The notes under the pieces are model-generated. The model was not told the origin of the DNA, did not search any database, and worked only from the letters and a program-made list of their open reading frames with translations. A stretch of 64,000 nucleotides of DNA from Nereocystis luetkeana. Taxonomy: Eukaryota > Sar > Phaeophyceae > Laminariales > Laminariaceae. Location of the stretch: contig JARUPZ010000029.1 in the NCBI GenBank assembly GCA_031213475.1, forward strand, positions 6,935,290-6,999,289. Direction: 5' to 3'. The position numbers and the translations under genes are program-made. Positions within the stretch are counted from its first letter, which is position 1. Each line of letters begins with the position of its first letter. Below are positions 34,011 to 40,784 of this stretch, piece by piece.

Positions 34011-34112
34011 GAAGAGGAGGCGGGAGTGGGTGGGGGGTCGGGGATGCCTCTGATGGGGGCCCATCGCGGGGGGGGGGTGAGGGCGAACGCCCCGCGACAG
34101 ACGGAATTGTAA
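14178..34112 (+). CDS. Rhomboid-like intramembrane protease (RBL13-like), nine exons
   Basis: Exons joined: 14178-14261, 15413-15592, 17778-18003, 18701-18785, 20279-20503, 22512-22631, 26124-26232, 30066-30203, 33630-34112. All introns are GT-AG and the phases fit, giving 549 residues from the ATG at 14178. Seen: one N-terminal membrane segment; an H-x4-H-x3-N motif (H57, H62, N66) of the rhomboid second helix; G-F-S-C with candidate nucleophile S125; and GHLAG with candidate catalytic H193. From family knowledge, rhomboids cut substrates inside membranes with a Ser-His dyad. The G-x-S-C form, rather than G-x-S-G, recalls plant RBL13-type proteins. Beyond the rhomboid core are three extra hydrophobic segments (exons 6, 7, 8) and a Ser/Gly/Ala/Glu-rich tail, so the protein is longer than the plant homologue as I remember it. 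Substrate and compartment cannot be read from sequence. The start could instead be the in-frame ATG at 14055. Confidence 0.85.
14386..14470 (-). mobile_element. Family A 3' fragment, rhomboid intron 1
   Basis: G-tract then TGTACTCATTATCAGGCATG and ACCCTCGCATCCCTACATTG; inverse of family A. Confidence 0.7.
14546..14950 (-). mobile_element. Family A, longest copy, rhomboid intron 1
   Basis: G-tract (poly-C on the minus strand) then about 400 bp matching 54553-54950 throughout, including GACTCGCATGAAAGGG-like and ACACTACGTGATACGATCA boxes. These two copies define a family A unit of at least 400 bp. Confidence 0.8.
14951..15412 (+). other. Rest of rhomboid intron 1: long C-tract and T-rich tract
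   Basis: A C-run of nearly 40 bases at 15064-15100, then TTTTG repeats (15318-15370) leading to the exon 2 acceptor. Confidence 0.7.
15413..15592 (+). CDS. Rhomboid gene exon 2 (HxxxxHxxxN motif)
   Basis: Sixty codons between a T-rich acceptor (cgatcag) and the donor ctg|gtgagt. It contains YWRLVTASFSHFEPLHLLFN, the conserved loop and helix where rhomboids carry the oxyanion-hole His and Asn. Phase 0 at both ends. Confidence 0.9.
15600..16390 (+). repeat. CCAAT-rich minisatellite, rhomboid intron 2
   Basis: Degenerate 30- to 36-base units with AGTCAGCCAATCACACCCTG and a T-tract. At least a dozen CCAATCA or CCAATG cores, best conserved at 15608-15810. A TA microsatellite lies at 16165-16203. 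Confidence 0.85.
16391..17777 (+). other. Rest of rhomboid intron 2: GATCTGTAG repeats, no gene
   Basis: 16385-16980 is degenerate TGATCTGTAGATGATCTG. 17000-17640 shows nothing recognised. 17650-17720 is C-rich, ahead of the exon 3 acceptor. Confidence 0.6.
17778..18003 (+). CDS. Rhomboid gene exon 3 (catalytic serine helix)
   Basis: Starts after gacgcag and ends before gtgagt, phase 0 to 1. It encodes a hydrophobic helix (LNLVVATIVLVMAIKHLL), then KAVGFSCVIFAYMTYLAVAM, which aligns with the AVGYSC segment of plant RBL13. The Ser of GFSC is the predicted nucleophile. A short Cys-containing insert (about QEFCPAGQSLSTLCFKTRY) follows before the next helix. Confidence 0.9.
18010..18290 (+). repeat. 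GGGAT pentamer minisatellite, rhomboid intron 3
   Basis: Strand-asymmetric G-rich repeats of TGGGATGGGA beginning a few bases after the exon 3 donor; could form G-quadruplexes in the pre-mRNA. Confidence 0.88.
18600..18657 (+). repeat. CCCTG pentamer microsatellite, rhomboid intron 3
   Basis: About eleven CCCTG units ending 45 bases before the exon 4 acceptor. Confidence 0.9.
18701..18785 (+). CDS. Rhomboid gene exon 4
   Basis: Acceptor ctacctcag, donor gg|gtgaga, phase 1 to 2. It encodes LPSLPVNLGPFGSLALAQ and IIMPRAAFLG, leading directly into the GHLAG motif of exon 5, the same order as in plant RBL13-like proteins. Confidence 0.88.
18969..19066. mobile_element. TTAA-type MITE copy 6, rhomboid intron 4
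   Basis: Right border GGGTTAA, left border TCAACCC; core conserved. Confidence 0.77.
19193..19367 (-). mobile_element. TA-type MITE copy 10 with internal duplication, rhomboid intron 4
   Basis: The core between GGACCAAATATT and the GGTCCTATTA near the right end occurs twice in tandem, a small version of the amplification seen in copy 15. Confidence 0.85.
19538..19644 (-). mobile_element. TA-type MITE copy 11, rhomboid intron 4
   Basis: TA-flanked complete copy. Confidence 0.85.
19920..20025 (-). mobile_element. TA-type MITE copy 12, inserted in a LINE tail
   Basis: TA-flanked; splits a LINE 3'-end copy between ...TTAAATGAC and AAGGCAAGCAACAAATGAGT. Confidence 0.87.
20068..20169 (-). mobile_element. 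TA-type MITE copy 13, left end trimmed
   Basis: Follows a C-tract directly. The right end is intact and is again followed by AAGGCAAGCAACAAATGAG, so copies 12 and 13 and their LINE flanks form a tandem duplication. Confidence 0.8.
20279..20503 (+). CDS. Rhomboid gene exon 5 (catalytic histidine helix)
   Basis: The split Gly codon completes G-HLAGILMGYLMSWGMLGRI. The His is the predicted dyad partner of S125 and the G-x3-G packing motif is present. The rest (TPILAGASVILMLQHSK onward, then RVARARRLRSC) is a further helix and a basic loop. Phase 2 to 2. The acceptor cacaacag follows a C-rich then A-rich stretch; the donor is gg|gtgagt. Confidence 0.9.
20690..21822 (+). mobile_element. 1.1-kb repeat element R1, copy 1, rhomboid intron 5
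   Basis: Begins ATAGAACTACATACTTAG and ends GAGCGAAGCGCCTTGTA. The long segment compared by eye matches the reverse complement of 30226-31348 closely (mid-90s percent). Near its right end is a GC-rich hairpin (GCGGGCGGC GTAG GCCGCCCGC). Both copies sit inside TA- or TATG-type microsatellites. No coding seen; class unknown. The end hairpin recalls Helitron-like elements but no CTRR end is seen. Confidence 0.8.
22379..22428 (+). mobile_element. Family A 3' fragment, rhomboid intron 5
   Basis: TGGTTATACGGCTACGGCCC to ACGAGTAC and a C-tract. Confidence 0.6.
22512..22631 (+). CDS. Rhomboid gene exon 6 (extra C-terminal membrane segment)
   Basis: Acceptor gggtttcag, donor gacag|gtacc, phase 2 to 2. 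It encodes CLTVAFLCLFTWGTGLAETM and a hydrophobic stretch ending in the cysteine run KCCCCPD. Four adjacent Cys at a membrane edge could be palmitoylated (inference). This segment is outside the core rhomboid fold. Confidence 0.82.
23495..24245 (+). repeat. Minisatellite, about 18-19 bp, rhomboid intron 6
   Basis: Around forty variants of GATAACACACGGGTGATAA. A trace of the same motif is at 40378-40632 (TATCACCCGTGTGATAAGG). Confidence 0.9.
24951..25056. mobile_element. TTAA-type MITE copy 7, rhomboid intron 6
   Basis: Right border GGGTTAA, left border TCAATCC; core conserved. Confidence 0.77.
25090..25390 (+). repeat. Dispersed repeat R4, rhomboid intron 6
   Basis: CGATTTTGGGTTAAGGAGCC and TCTATCGTAGAACGCG occur inverted at about 48620-48700. 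The stretch ATGAGTTTCAACGAAATG and TTCGATCTCACAG recurs at 24640-24690 and 54225-54260. Confidence 0.65.
25558..25680 (+). mobile_element. TA-type MITE copy 14, rhomboid intron 6
   Basis: TA-flanked, with a small insert after the left end. Confidence 0.82.
26124..26232 (+). CDS. Rhomboid gene exon 7 (extra membrane segment)
   Basis: Acceptor cttggcag, donor cag|gtgaat, phase 2 to 0. It encodes VPAEHRFCINLLKAYGVLSA followed by VLLVSDLFSFGAILSQ, one membrane helix. A TA-type MITE begins seven bases after the exon end, so the natural intron start is almost entirely mobile DNA. Confidence 0.8.
26240..26820 (+). mobile_element. TA-type MITE copy 15, core amplified about six-fold
   Basis: Single left end TAACGGGGGACC and single right end GGTCCCCCGTAA, TA-flanked. 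Between them the core from AATAGGACCTATGG to TTTGGTCCTATTAAG is repeated about six times in head-to-tail units of roughly 90 bp. Starts seven bases after rhomboid exon 7. Confidence 0.9.
26900..27570 (+). repeat. Satellite, about 33-bp unit, rhomboid intron 7
   Basis: About twenty units made of GATACCGACATTACGATAG plus TCGATATCGATAC. Variants with ATCATTCCGATACC occur at regular intervals, suggesting higher-order units of two to three repeats. Confidence 0.92.
27743..27848 (-). mobile_element. TA-type MITE copy 16, rhomboid intron 7
   Basis: TA-flanked, left end TTCACGGGGGCCC, right end CCGCCGTAA. Confidence 0.84.
28060..28380 (+). pseudogene. Possible decayed small membrane-protein gene inside rhomboid intron 7
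   Basis: One plus-strand frame reads MAPTLGTFPSVINGLRNGII, then a TGA (about 28210-28212), then continues ILKAAEIILETSQHVGSTFV and LIAVAGGAFTAQTFPRHENR to a TAG. The post-stop half has one hydrophobic helix and resembles, only loosely, small Tim17/NDUFA11-type proteins. A minus-strand open frame covers the same bases, so the coding strand is uncertain. Confidence 0.25.
28790..29490 (+). repeat. Minisatellite, about 57-60 bp unit, rhomboid intron 7
   Basis: About eleven units with TTTTCCGAAAACACCTCGTT, ATTCGGTATTGGATTCAGGC and TCTCTCCCCACCAGACC. The open frames across it are products of the repeat. Confidence 0.9.
29692..29945 (+). mobile_element. Two family A copies in tandem, rhomboid intron 7
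   Basis: First copy about 29692-29789 from GACGTGCTCCGTCCCGGCAT to AATGAGTACA plus C-tract. Second about 29800-29945 from CCTCACGGCGCTTCGCGCTT to CATGACATGACTACCCC. Confidence 0.75.
30066..30203 (+). CDS. Rhomboid gene exon 8 (extra membrane segment)
   Basis: Acceptor attttcag, donor cag|gtatgt, phase 0 to 0, 46 codons. It encodes LCFLESSGLSGASLKWGLGF and LVLAAAVHVSALAGCVEGIV, a last hydrophobic helix, then IFRDGQ. Confidence 0.82.
30226..31348 (-). mobile_element. 1.1-kb repeat element R1, copy 2, rhomboid intron 8
   Basis: Inverse of copy 1: TACAAGGCGCTTCGCTCC at its left, CTAAGTATGTAGTTCTAT at its right, bounded by (TATG)n on both sides. A related partial sequence (TGGCCTCTCAGAGCTCCC) also lies near 3429. 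Confidence 0.8.
32174..32271 (-). mobile_element. TA-type MITE copy 17, rhomboid intron 8
   Basis: Left end degenerate (CCAGGCCATAGT), right end CCCCCCGTAA. Confidence 0.78.
32459..32562 (+). mobile_element. TA-type MITE copy 18, rhomboid intron 8
   Basis: TA-flanked, ends TTGCGGGGGG and CCCCCGTGG. Confidence 0.82.
33064..33245 (+). mobile_element. Diverged TA-type MITE copy 19, rhomboid intron 8
   Basis: Recognisable CCCATAGTAATCAGGACCC, TTGGTCC and a CCCCGGTAAATAG right end, with an internal insert. Old copy. Confidence 0.55.
33314..33562 (+). mobile_element. Family A copy, rhomboid intron 8, just before exon 9
   Basis: TGCAAGTCCGCCTCAAAAGC to CTATCGAGTACA plus a C-tract, about 70 bases before the exon 9 acceptor. 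Confidence 0.82.
33630..34112 (+). CDS. Rhomboid gene exon 9 (low-complexity cytosolic-type tail)
   Basis: Acceptor cgtccgcag after a C-rich tract; open to TAA at 34110-34112. It encodes VFLSSIGLGKVVTTYAVRN, then a tail rich in Ser, Gly, Ala and Arg with a run of 11 Glu coded by GAG triplets (about 33988-34020). No membrane segment. The tail is probably disordered, and the GAG run may vary in length between individuals. Confidence 0.8.
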
Positions 34113-34429
34113 CGCTTCCACCACGTGAAAACCTTGGTGGCAGATTTTTTGCTTTTTGTTGTTGTGGTCGTCGGTTTTGGTTGTGATGTTTGTTTTCGGT
34201 ACCGTTTACTTTGCTTGTGTTTAATTTTTATCTAGGGGAAGCATGGGGCGTTGACATATCGGCAGGCATGATCTGCCCTCCTTCCCGCCTCCACTGCTGT
34301 ACTACTGCCGCTGCCCTCCCGCAGAAAGAAGCTCGCAAGTTTTGCTTGGGCCACGATGAGCTTGGCTATTTCTCTCGGCCTACTGCTTTATGAAGCGTAA
34401 GAGTTTAGCTCGAGAACGATGAGCTTCGC

Positions 34430-34464
<35 letters not shown>

Positions 34465-35383
34465 ATACACGGGCTACTCCTGTAAGACCTTCGGATGTGG
34501 TAGCGAGTTGTGGTTATGTTTTATCTGATGCCCCCGTGTTCCCTGCGAAAGCTTATTCCGACTGGAAGGTGTTGTATGATAACGGTAGGCATGATTATCA
34601 CCAGGTATGCGTCTTACCCGACCGGCAGTGGGCGGGAATTATGTTTTATTTCTGATTCGGGTTATCATTTTCGTTGTCGCTGTTTGTTTTTTTTTCTCCA
34701 AAGAAGCTTTTTTTGTGGAGATCGGTTCTGGCGTCGCCTCCCGGGGCTGTCTTAGCGCGCAGTTCGTGTCGCCCCCCCCCTCCCCCCCCCTCCCCCCCCG
34801 CGCATTTGCATTCCCACGCCAGCGTTAGCGTTAACGTGAGCGTTGGAGTTAAAGCTGGCACTTTAGCGTTAGCGTTATCGTTAGCGTTAGCTTTAGCGTC
34901 GCTGTTTAATGTTTGCGTTAGTGTTGACACCACAGTTGACGCCCCGGATGACCAGTCGGTTTTTGTTCCAAAAACGACCGGTTGTGATACATGGAACAGA
35001 CGCTTTTGTTAATTGTCCAAGTTTTTTTCTTTCTTCAGTATCTCCTGGGAGTTTGTTTCCCTGCCCGGTATCGTTCGGCGGCTGCACGGCGTATACTAGC
35101 AAGGCGTATACTAGTAAGTGTTTTGGGTTATTAAAACGTTTTTTTGGCTTGCTCCAGTGCCCTTGCTTTTCTATGTCACTGCTGTGCGGTTGCACGCCGA
35201 GGTATGCCGCTGCCGAAACGCGACGAGGTGGACTCAGCGTGGTATTGATTGCTGAATTATTGATCGCAAGGTCCGTATTTGCAACACGCCCCCTTGATGA
35301 TGATTCAGCATCTGGAGAGGAACGCTCTGGAGAGGAACGCTCACAATGTTGAAAGTTGATACAGCACTCGGGAAATCAATAAT
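34113..35383. other. Intergenic: C-tract and GTTAGC hexamers, no gene
   Basis: A C-run of about 40 at 34425-34464. Degenerate GCGTTAGCGTTAGC at 34820-34905. Two TCTGGAGAGGAACGC copies at 35311 and 35326. Confidence 0.6.
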
Positions 35384-36150
35384 CTTGCATGTCCCTCCCA
35401 CGTTTTCTCGCACGGAGAGGAGCGCACATGCACGAGAGGTTCCCAAGTTTATCAAGACATAGGTTTCGGACGAGATCCACCCTGTCACCAGGAAACTACA
35501 GACCGTGCGGCCCGTTTAAAACGGTAACTCCTGCTGAGGTAAGCGCCGGAGTGATCCTAAGACGGCCTTGACCGACCGGCTGTTCGGATTTATCCATAGG
35601 CCCTGTTCTTCCTCGGTATGCAGGCCATATTCTTCGGCTCCCGCTGTGTTTGGCCCGCCACGCGAGTATCGCGGAATACGTGAAGGTACGATCCCGCAAA
35701 ATTCCCCTAGGTCGTTGAACGCGGAGCGTAGCTTCGGGTTTTATGACCCAAGGGTATATTGGGAACCATGCCCTCGCATATCCCGCAACATTCAGGTGCC
35801 AGGCCAAACACGGAGGGAGCAGAAGCACATGGCTTGCATGCGGAGAAAGCGCGGGCATGTGGACGACTGCTGCAGTCCGAGTACCGGTCAGTCAAGGCCT
35901 TCTCGGGGTCGCTCCGGCGTCTCCGGCAGCGCGACAGTCTACTTTTCTGCACAGGTAGCAGGGTAATTTCGATCTCCTGGTGAAAGGGTAGGCTTCGGGC
36001 TCCGTGTCCAAGAATTTCGTTTTCTTCTTTTCTGCTACGTTCGCAGCTCAACGTTACTTTGACGAGCTGCCTGAGAAGCGTGGGGAACCTCTCGTACTTG
36101 TGCGCTCCTCACCGCGCGAGAAAATATGGGAGGGACGACGTAGCAAGTTT
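35384..36150. repeat. Long imperfect hairpin (inverted repeat, arms about 350 bp)
   Basis: The left arm starts CTTGCATGTCCCTCCCACGT, with TTTTCTCGCACGGAGAGGAG next. The inverse of the right arm gives CTTGCTACGTCGTCCCTCCC and TTTTCTCGCGCGGTGAGGAG. Pairing continues inward through CACCAGGA, GCCGGAG, GGCCTTGACCGACCGG, GGCCAAACAC and CATGC blocks to a small loop near 35740. Arms match at roughly 70-80 percent by eye. Confidence 0.8.
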
Positions 36151-36593
36151 TTTTTTTTTTTTCTGGCGTTTGGTTGTATAGTAGTGCGGGGATTAGCTGT
36201 TTTATCGAACGTCTCTTCTACAAACCACTTTTGGCTGCGGGACATCACGTGTTGATACGCTGGACCTCGTGGATCGTGTTGCAGTGGAACTCCAACTTTT
36301 TTTAATGTCGGCATAAGCATATGCGGGCATTTTATTGAGGGGGCACGTTAAACGCACGTCATCTATGTTTCTACGCGTTCGTTGCGTTCTGTAGGTTTAT
36401 GACTCGCAGAGCCATGCATGCGTCAACCACGAGCAGCAGCTTTCGTGACCTGAACACACCCGTATAGTATCTGCTGGTGACGATGGTGTTGAATTTTTTC
36501 AAAAGTCGTCAAAGTATCAGTCCCAGTCCACGGGACTCTAGCAATTTGACTCTCCAGTCCCGTAGTCATTTTGAAGCATCCAGTTCCAAGGGT

Positions 36594-36780
36594 CTACTCG
36601 GAGCTGAAATGGTTGAGTCCTGGCTTGCCTCAAGAGTACTCGGAGCTGAAATGGTTGAGTCCTGGCTTGCCTCAAGAGTACTCGGAGCTGAAATGACCGA
36701 GTCCATGTTTGTCCCAAGAGTACCTGGCAGCTGGAATTGCCGAGTCCTCGCTTATCCCAAGGGTACTCGGAGCTGAAAAA
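36594..36780 (+). repeat. Tandem repeat, about 45-bp unit
   Basis: Four to five units of ACTCGGAGCTGAAATGGTTG and AGTCCTGGCTTGCCTCAAGA. Confidence 0.85.
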
Positions 36781-36883
36781 CGTTCCTCTCCCCCGGGTCA
36801 AGAAACATGGAACAAAAACATGAAGGGGGGAGATAGAGAGTTCTGCAAAGCAAACGCTTGGCTGGGTGGCACAGCTTGAACTA

Positions 36884-36988
36884 TTGCGGGGGTCCATAGT
36901 TAATAGAACCAAATATTGTTAGTAAAAATGGGTAAATATATAGGTTTTTATGTATACCATAGGTCCTATTAACTATGGTCCCCCGTAA
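36884..36988 (-). mobile_element. TA-type MITE copy 20
   Basis: TA-flanked, ends TTGCGGGGG and CCCCCGTAA. Confidence 0.85.
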
Positions 36989-37357
36989 TACCAAGACTTG
37001 AACAAATGAAAACGAAACATGGAGACAGCCCGACGAAGACGTAATGTCGTCCGAAAGTCATTTTGGAGGTTCCCGATATTCTGAAGTTCTGTTGTGTAAA
37101 GGGGTGTCCGACGCGGAAATCCAAAAGTTCTCTGATCGATCTCCCCTTTTTGGCAGCTCAACCATGCCTACCACACGTTTTACCCCTCAATTTTCACAAT
37201 CTCTACTATGATGACGATCCGATCCATAGCGATTGGCACCCAGTTGCTCCATATATTCGGTCGCGATGCCCCAGAGCGATAGGTGACCACATACATACAT
37301 ACATACTCTCAGCTTACATCGCTTGTGCGCAGTGCTTGCTCGTGCATGCGGCCGTTA

Positions 37358-38100
37358 TGGTATCCCCTCTCCCCTGTTGAGGCATTATGATTTATTTGTA
37401 GCAAGCATCCCCTCATCATACGTGGCGGGCGTTATCGCCTGCCGTTTCTGATGAACGCCTCGCCCCTTCGTTCCGGAGACATCTGGCGGAGCAAATGACA
37501 ACTGATACAAGAGCCTATAACATTGACGAGCACCTTGTGTGGGTGACCAGATCAGAGCCAAAGGCACACCTGCGAGCAGTAGTCGGTCCCTAGGTCCATA
37601 CTACACTTATCACTGGGGTCGTCGGTTTCACGCTTTTGGCACCTGTTTGAGGTCTGCATTTTTTCGGACTTGTTGTCTGATTCGCAGTGTCCACGTGTAA
37701 TCGGCGACAGCCTCACAAGTTGGAGGTGTGAGAGAAGGTTGTGAAGCGCCGCATCTTCAACCCATTCTCCGAACTCTCCGGATTGTTGGTGCGTGCCTGA
37801 GTTTTCTATGACCTTGCATATACGGCCCTTCAGGGTGGGCTAGTGTTATGGTATCCCCTCCCCCCTGTTGCGGCATTATTATTTGTATCAAGCGTCCCCT
37901 CATTACACCTGACAGGCGTTATCGCCTGCCGTTTCTGATGAATGCCTCGCCCCTTCGTTCGGAAGACATCTGGCGAGGCAAGCAGCAACCAATACAAGAG
38001 TCGATAACTTCTAACATCGTCAAGCACCTCGTGTGACTGACCAGAGCAGAGCCAAAGGCGCACCTGCTACTAATAGCAGTAGTATTAATAGTCGGTCCCC
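37358..38100 (+). repeat. Diverged direct duplication (two copies of about 230 bp)
   Basis: 37358-37600 and 37848-38100 share GGTATCCCCTC, GGCGTTATCGCCTGCCGTTT, GATGAACGCCTCGCCCCTTC and ACCAGAKCAGAGCCAAAGGC. GGCGTTATCGCC is itself a short inverted repeat. Confidence 0.78.
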
Positions 38101-38856
38101 AGGTCCACTCTGCTCTACACTGGACACGGCGGCGACGAAGCAGGTCGACGTGCGGGATGTACGCTGGATTCCGTGTTTTTTAACCGGTAACCACGCTGCC
38201 GTGCGCGCATCATCATCAACACCACCACCATTATACTTTCAAAAACTCACTTCACAATTTATTGCCCGGACGCCAGCAAAGAACACGAGAAACGCCCGTT
38301 TTTCCCGCTTTCCACTGAAAAAAAAAGTCACGCGACGAGCAACACACAATAAAGCATTTACGTACGTTTTTTTTCGGTAAAAAAAAACCAAGAAAGACGT
38401 ACGCATGTATGTGCATTGTGTACAATTTCAGAAAGAAAAAACACCGGACACATCCGCTGGGGTTTGCTATCCCCGGGCCTTTTGTAATTAAAAGTCGCCC
38501 CCCCATGCTCGGTGCGGTATACCACCAGGCAGGGTAGGTGTCAGTATTAAATTGAGCACGTGCCGTTTTTTTTTTTTTTTTTCGGGTCTGTGGGCTACAC
38601 TACACCACACAATGTTAATATCACGGAGAGCGGGAACGGAAGCAGTATCATAACAACAACAGTAGTATGCAAACGCACTCGGTACGCTGCGAACAGAAGA
38701 GAGAGAGAGGCCGTTTCTTACTTCTTCCTGAAACTCCGAAATCGATCGCCTCGGCGCCAACAGGAAATAAATCACTCTTTGCTGCTGCTGCTGCTGCTGC
38801 TGCTGTACGAGTACGTGTGTGTATACATACGTACTCGTAACCGTACTTTTTCGCTA

Positions 38857-38961
38857 TTACGGGGGGCCACAGTTAACAGGACCAAATATTGTCAGTAAAA
38901 ATTGTTAAACATATAGGTTTTTATGTATACCATAGGTCCTGTTAACTATGGCCCCCCGTAA
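38857..38961 (-). mobile_element. TA-type MITE copy 21
   Basis: TA-flanked, complete ends TTACGGGGGG and CCCCCCGTAA; good reference copy. Confidence 0.9.
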
Positions 38962-39477
38962 TAGCAACACACCGAAAACAGGGAGAACGCAAGGAATCAA
39001 GTGTATGCCCTGGATCTACAGCCCGTTCCCGGCTAATATATACCAGGTACAAGGTATGTAAGTAAGTAGTACCAACCAGGTATGTGGTTGTTCCATACCA
39101 GGGTATTTTCATACCTCAGGCACACAAAAAAAAACGCGAGGAACACAAGAAAAACGGTATGGTATGCCATGTTTGAATCAATGCTTCACTTGAACCACGT
39201 GCCGACACCAAGAAGTTGTGCGTATATATATAGCATCCAAAAACGCCTCCAAAGAAAGCGCACCACAATGGCCGCAGCAGCGCACATCAACCGCCGGCAA
39301 AGGCACACCAAAAGGGTTTCTTTTCGGACGCCCAAAATAAAAAAACGTGACATTGTCTCGACTACACACTACAAGAGCAATACTCGTACTACAGAGAAAA
39401 CACCGCCGGACGAACCCGACACATTCCTCGAGCTTCAACCACGACCCCTTCCTTGTGCTCGAAATAGCTTCCTCCGC

Positions 39478-39596
39478 TTAATCCTTTCAGGGAAAACTGC
39501 AGTCCAGTTTTGGGGACACACACCTTCTTCGTACTTAGACTTTGAGTAGTTCGTCCCCCAAATTGTGACAGGCTGCAGTCGGTCCTGAAAGGGTTT
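39478..39596. mobile_element. TTAA-type MITE copy 8
   Basis: Left TTAA intact, right border GGGTTTT; core diverged. Confidence 0.68.
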
Positions 39597-39974
39597 TCAT
39601 AGATAGGGTATACGGCGGTATGCTGAAAAAAGGACTTTTCACTGCGCACAGCAGTAGTAGTATTAGGCAGTCCTCCTGCTACTGCTACTACTGTGAGACA
39701 AGCACTGCACCAAGAAACGGTGCACATCAGACTAGAAAACAACAAACTACTGTCTGTTTTGTACATTCACAAACACGCAACGTCTACCACAGATAAATGA
39801 CAACGCTATTATCAAGTAACGACAATGCTGGCTCCTGATAAATATCATCCCTGACAACAATGACACTCGTACCGCACCCCGGGCGCACCATCCCAGGCAG
39901 AACTTAGACACCAATACCATAGCAAACAACCGCTCGAATGCCTTTAAAAAAAAATGTCCCCCCCCCCACCCACC

Positions 39975-40155
39975 CACGCACTCGCCAGACACCTCACGGC
40001 GCTTCGCGCTTGGTGCAAGCAATGTCTGCCTGGTCGGTGAAAACCCGAGATGCTCCGTCCCGGCATTGTAGGGATGCGAGGGTCTATGGTCATACGACTA
40101 CGGCCATGCATGAGATCGAGTACATTTCTCCTATCGAGTACACCCCCCCCCCCAC
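39975..40155 (+). mobile_element. Family A copy, 5'-truncated
   Basis: CACTCGCCAGACACCTCACG to CTATCGAGTACA plus C-tract. Confidence 0.8.
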
Positions 40156-40784
40156 CCACGCGAGGGAGAAAAGACACCCAGACATCCCTTAAAAATTAAC
40201 CCTGAGCACTTACAATTACTTACCAGGTACCTGGTACCACCTGGGATATACTACTGGGCTCGAAAAGCGCCAGCATAAGGTATAATACCACTCTGCCCCT
40301 AAACATAGTAAGGACCGATCGTATTCAGTATTAATATACAAAATATCCTTAAATTAAAGAGGACATAGTGGCAACAGGTATCACACGTACGCGTGATAGG
40401 ATAACGCCCCCCCCTCGATTTGAAACCAAAGGATGGCTCGCTCTGGACAACGAGGCGGGAGCTCGCAAAACAGAAAAAAAAACGACGCCGTTTGTGGAAA
40501 GATATCTTTGACAAGATCTCGCCACAGCAGCCGCCACTTGAGTTTCGTTTTCGTGCGCCCTCCTGCTTTAGTAGAACAAACGGCTCTGGCACGAAGTCCA
40601 GGGGGTGTGCTATTTTATCACCCGTGTGATAAGGTACATACTACTCTGACCGGGATTATAAGGACCCTTTAGGCTCTAATATAAAGATAAAACGATCTTG
40701 ATATTTTCGCCGATAGTGGTGCTAGCTAGCACTGTAGTACAGGTGGGAAATATTTCTTAACCAATACAGGCTACGTTATTGTGC

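Larger units (their letters stand above)
36151..40784. other. Intergenic, no gene recognised
   Basis: Apart from the repeats and MITEs listed, an open frame at 37063-37260 encodes CCVKGCPTRKSKSSLIDLPF, faintly like a zinc-binding transposase end; too weak to call. CTG triplets occur at 38780-38803. 38960-39480 shows nothing recognised. Confidence 0.5.

Noticed and set aside
34820..34905. Telomere-like GTTAGC hexamers
   Set aside because: Too short and degenerate, hexamer differs from the TTTAGGG or TTAGGG types, and genes lie on both sides.
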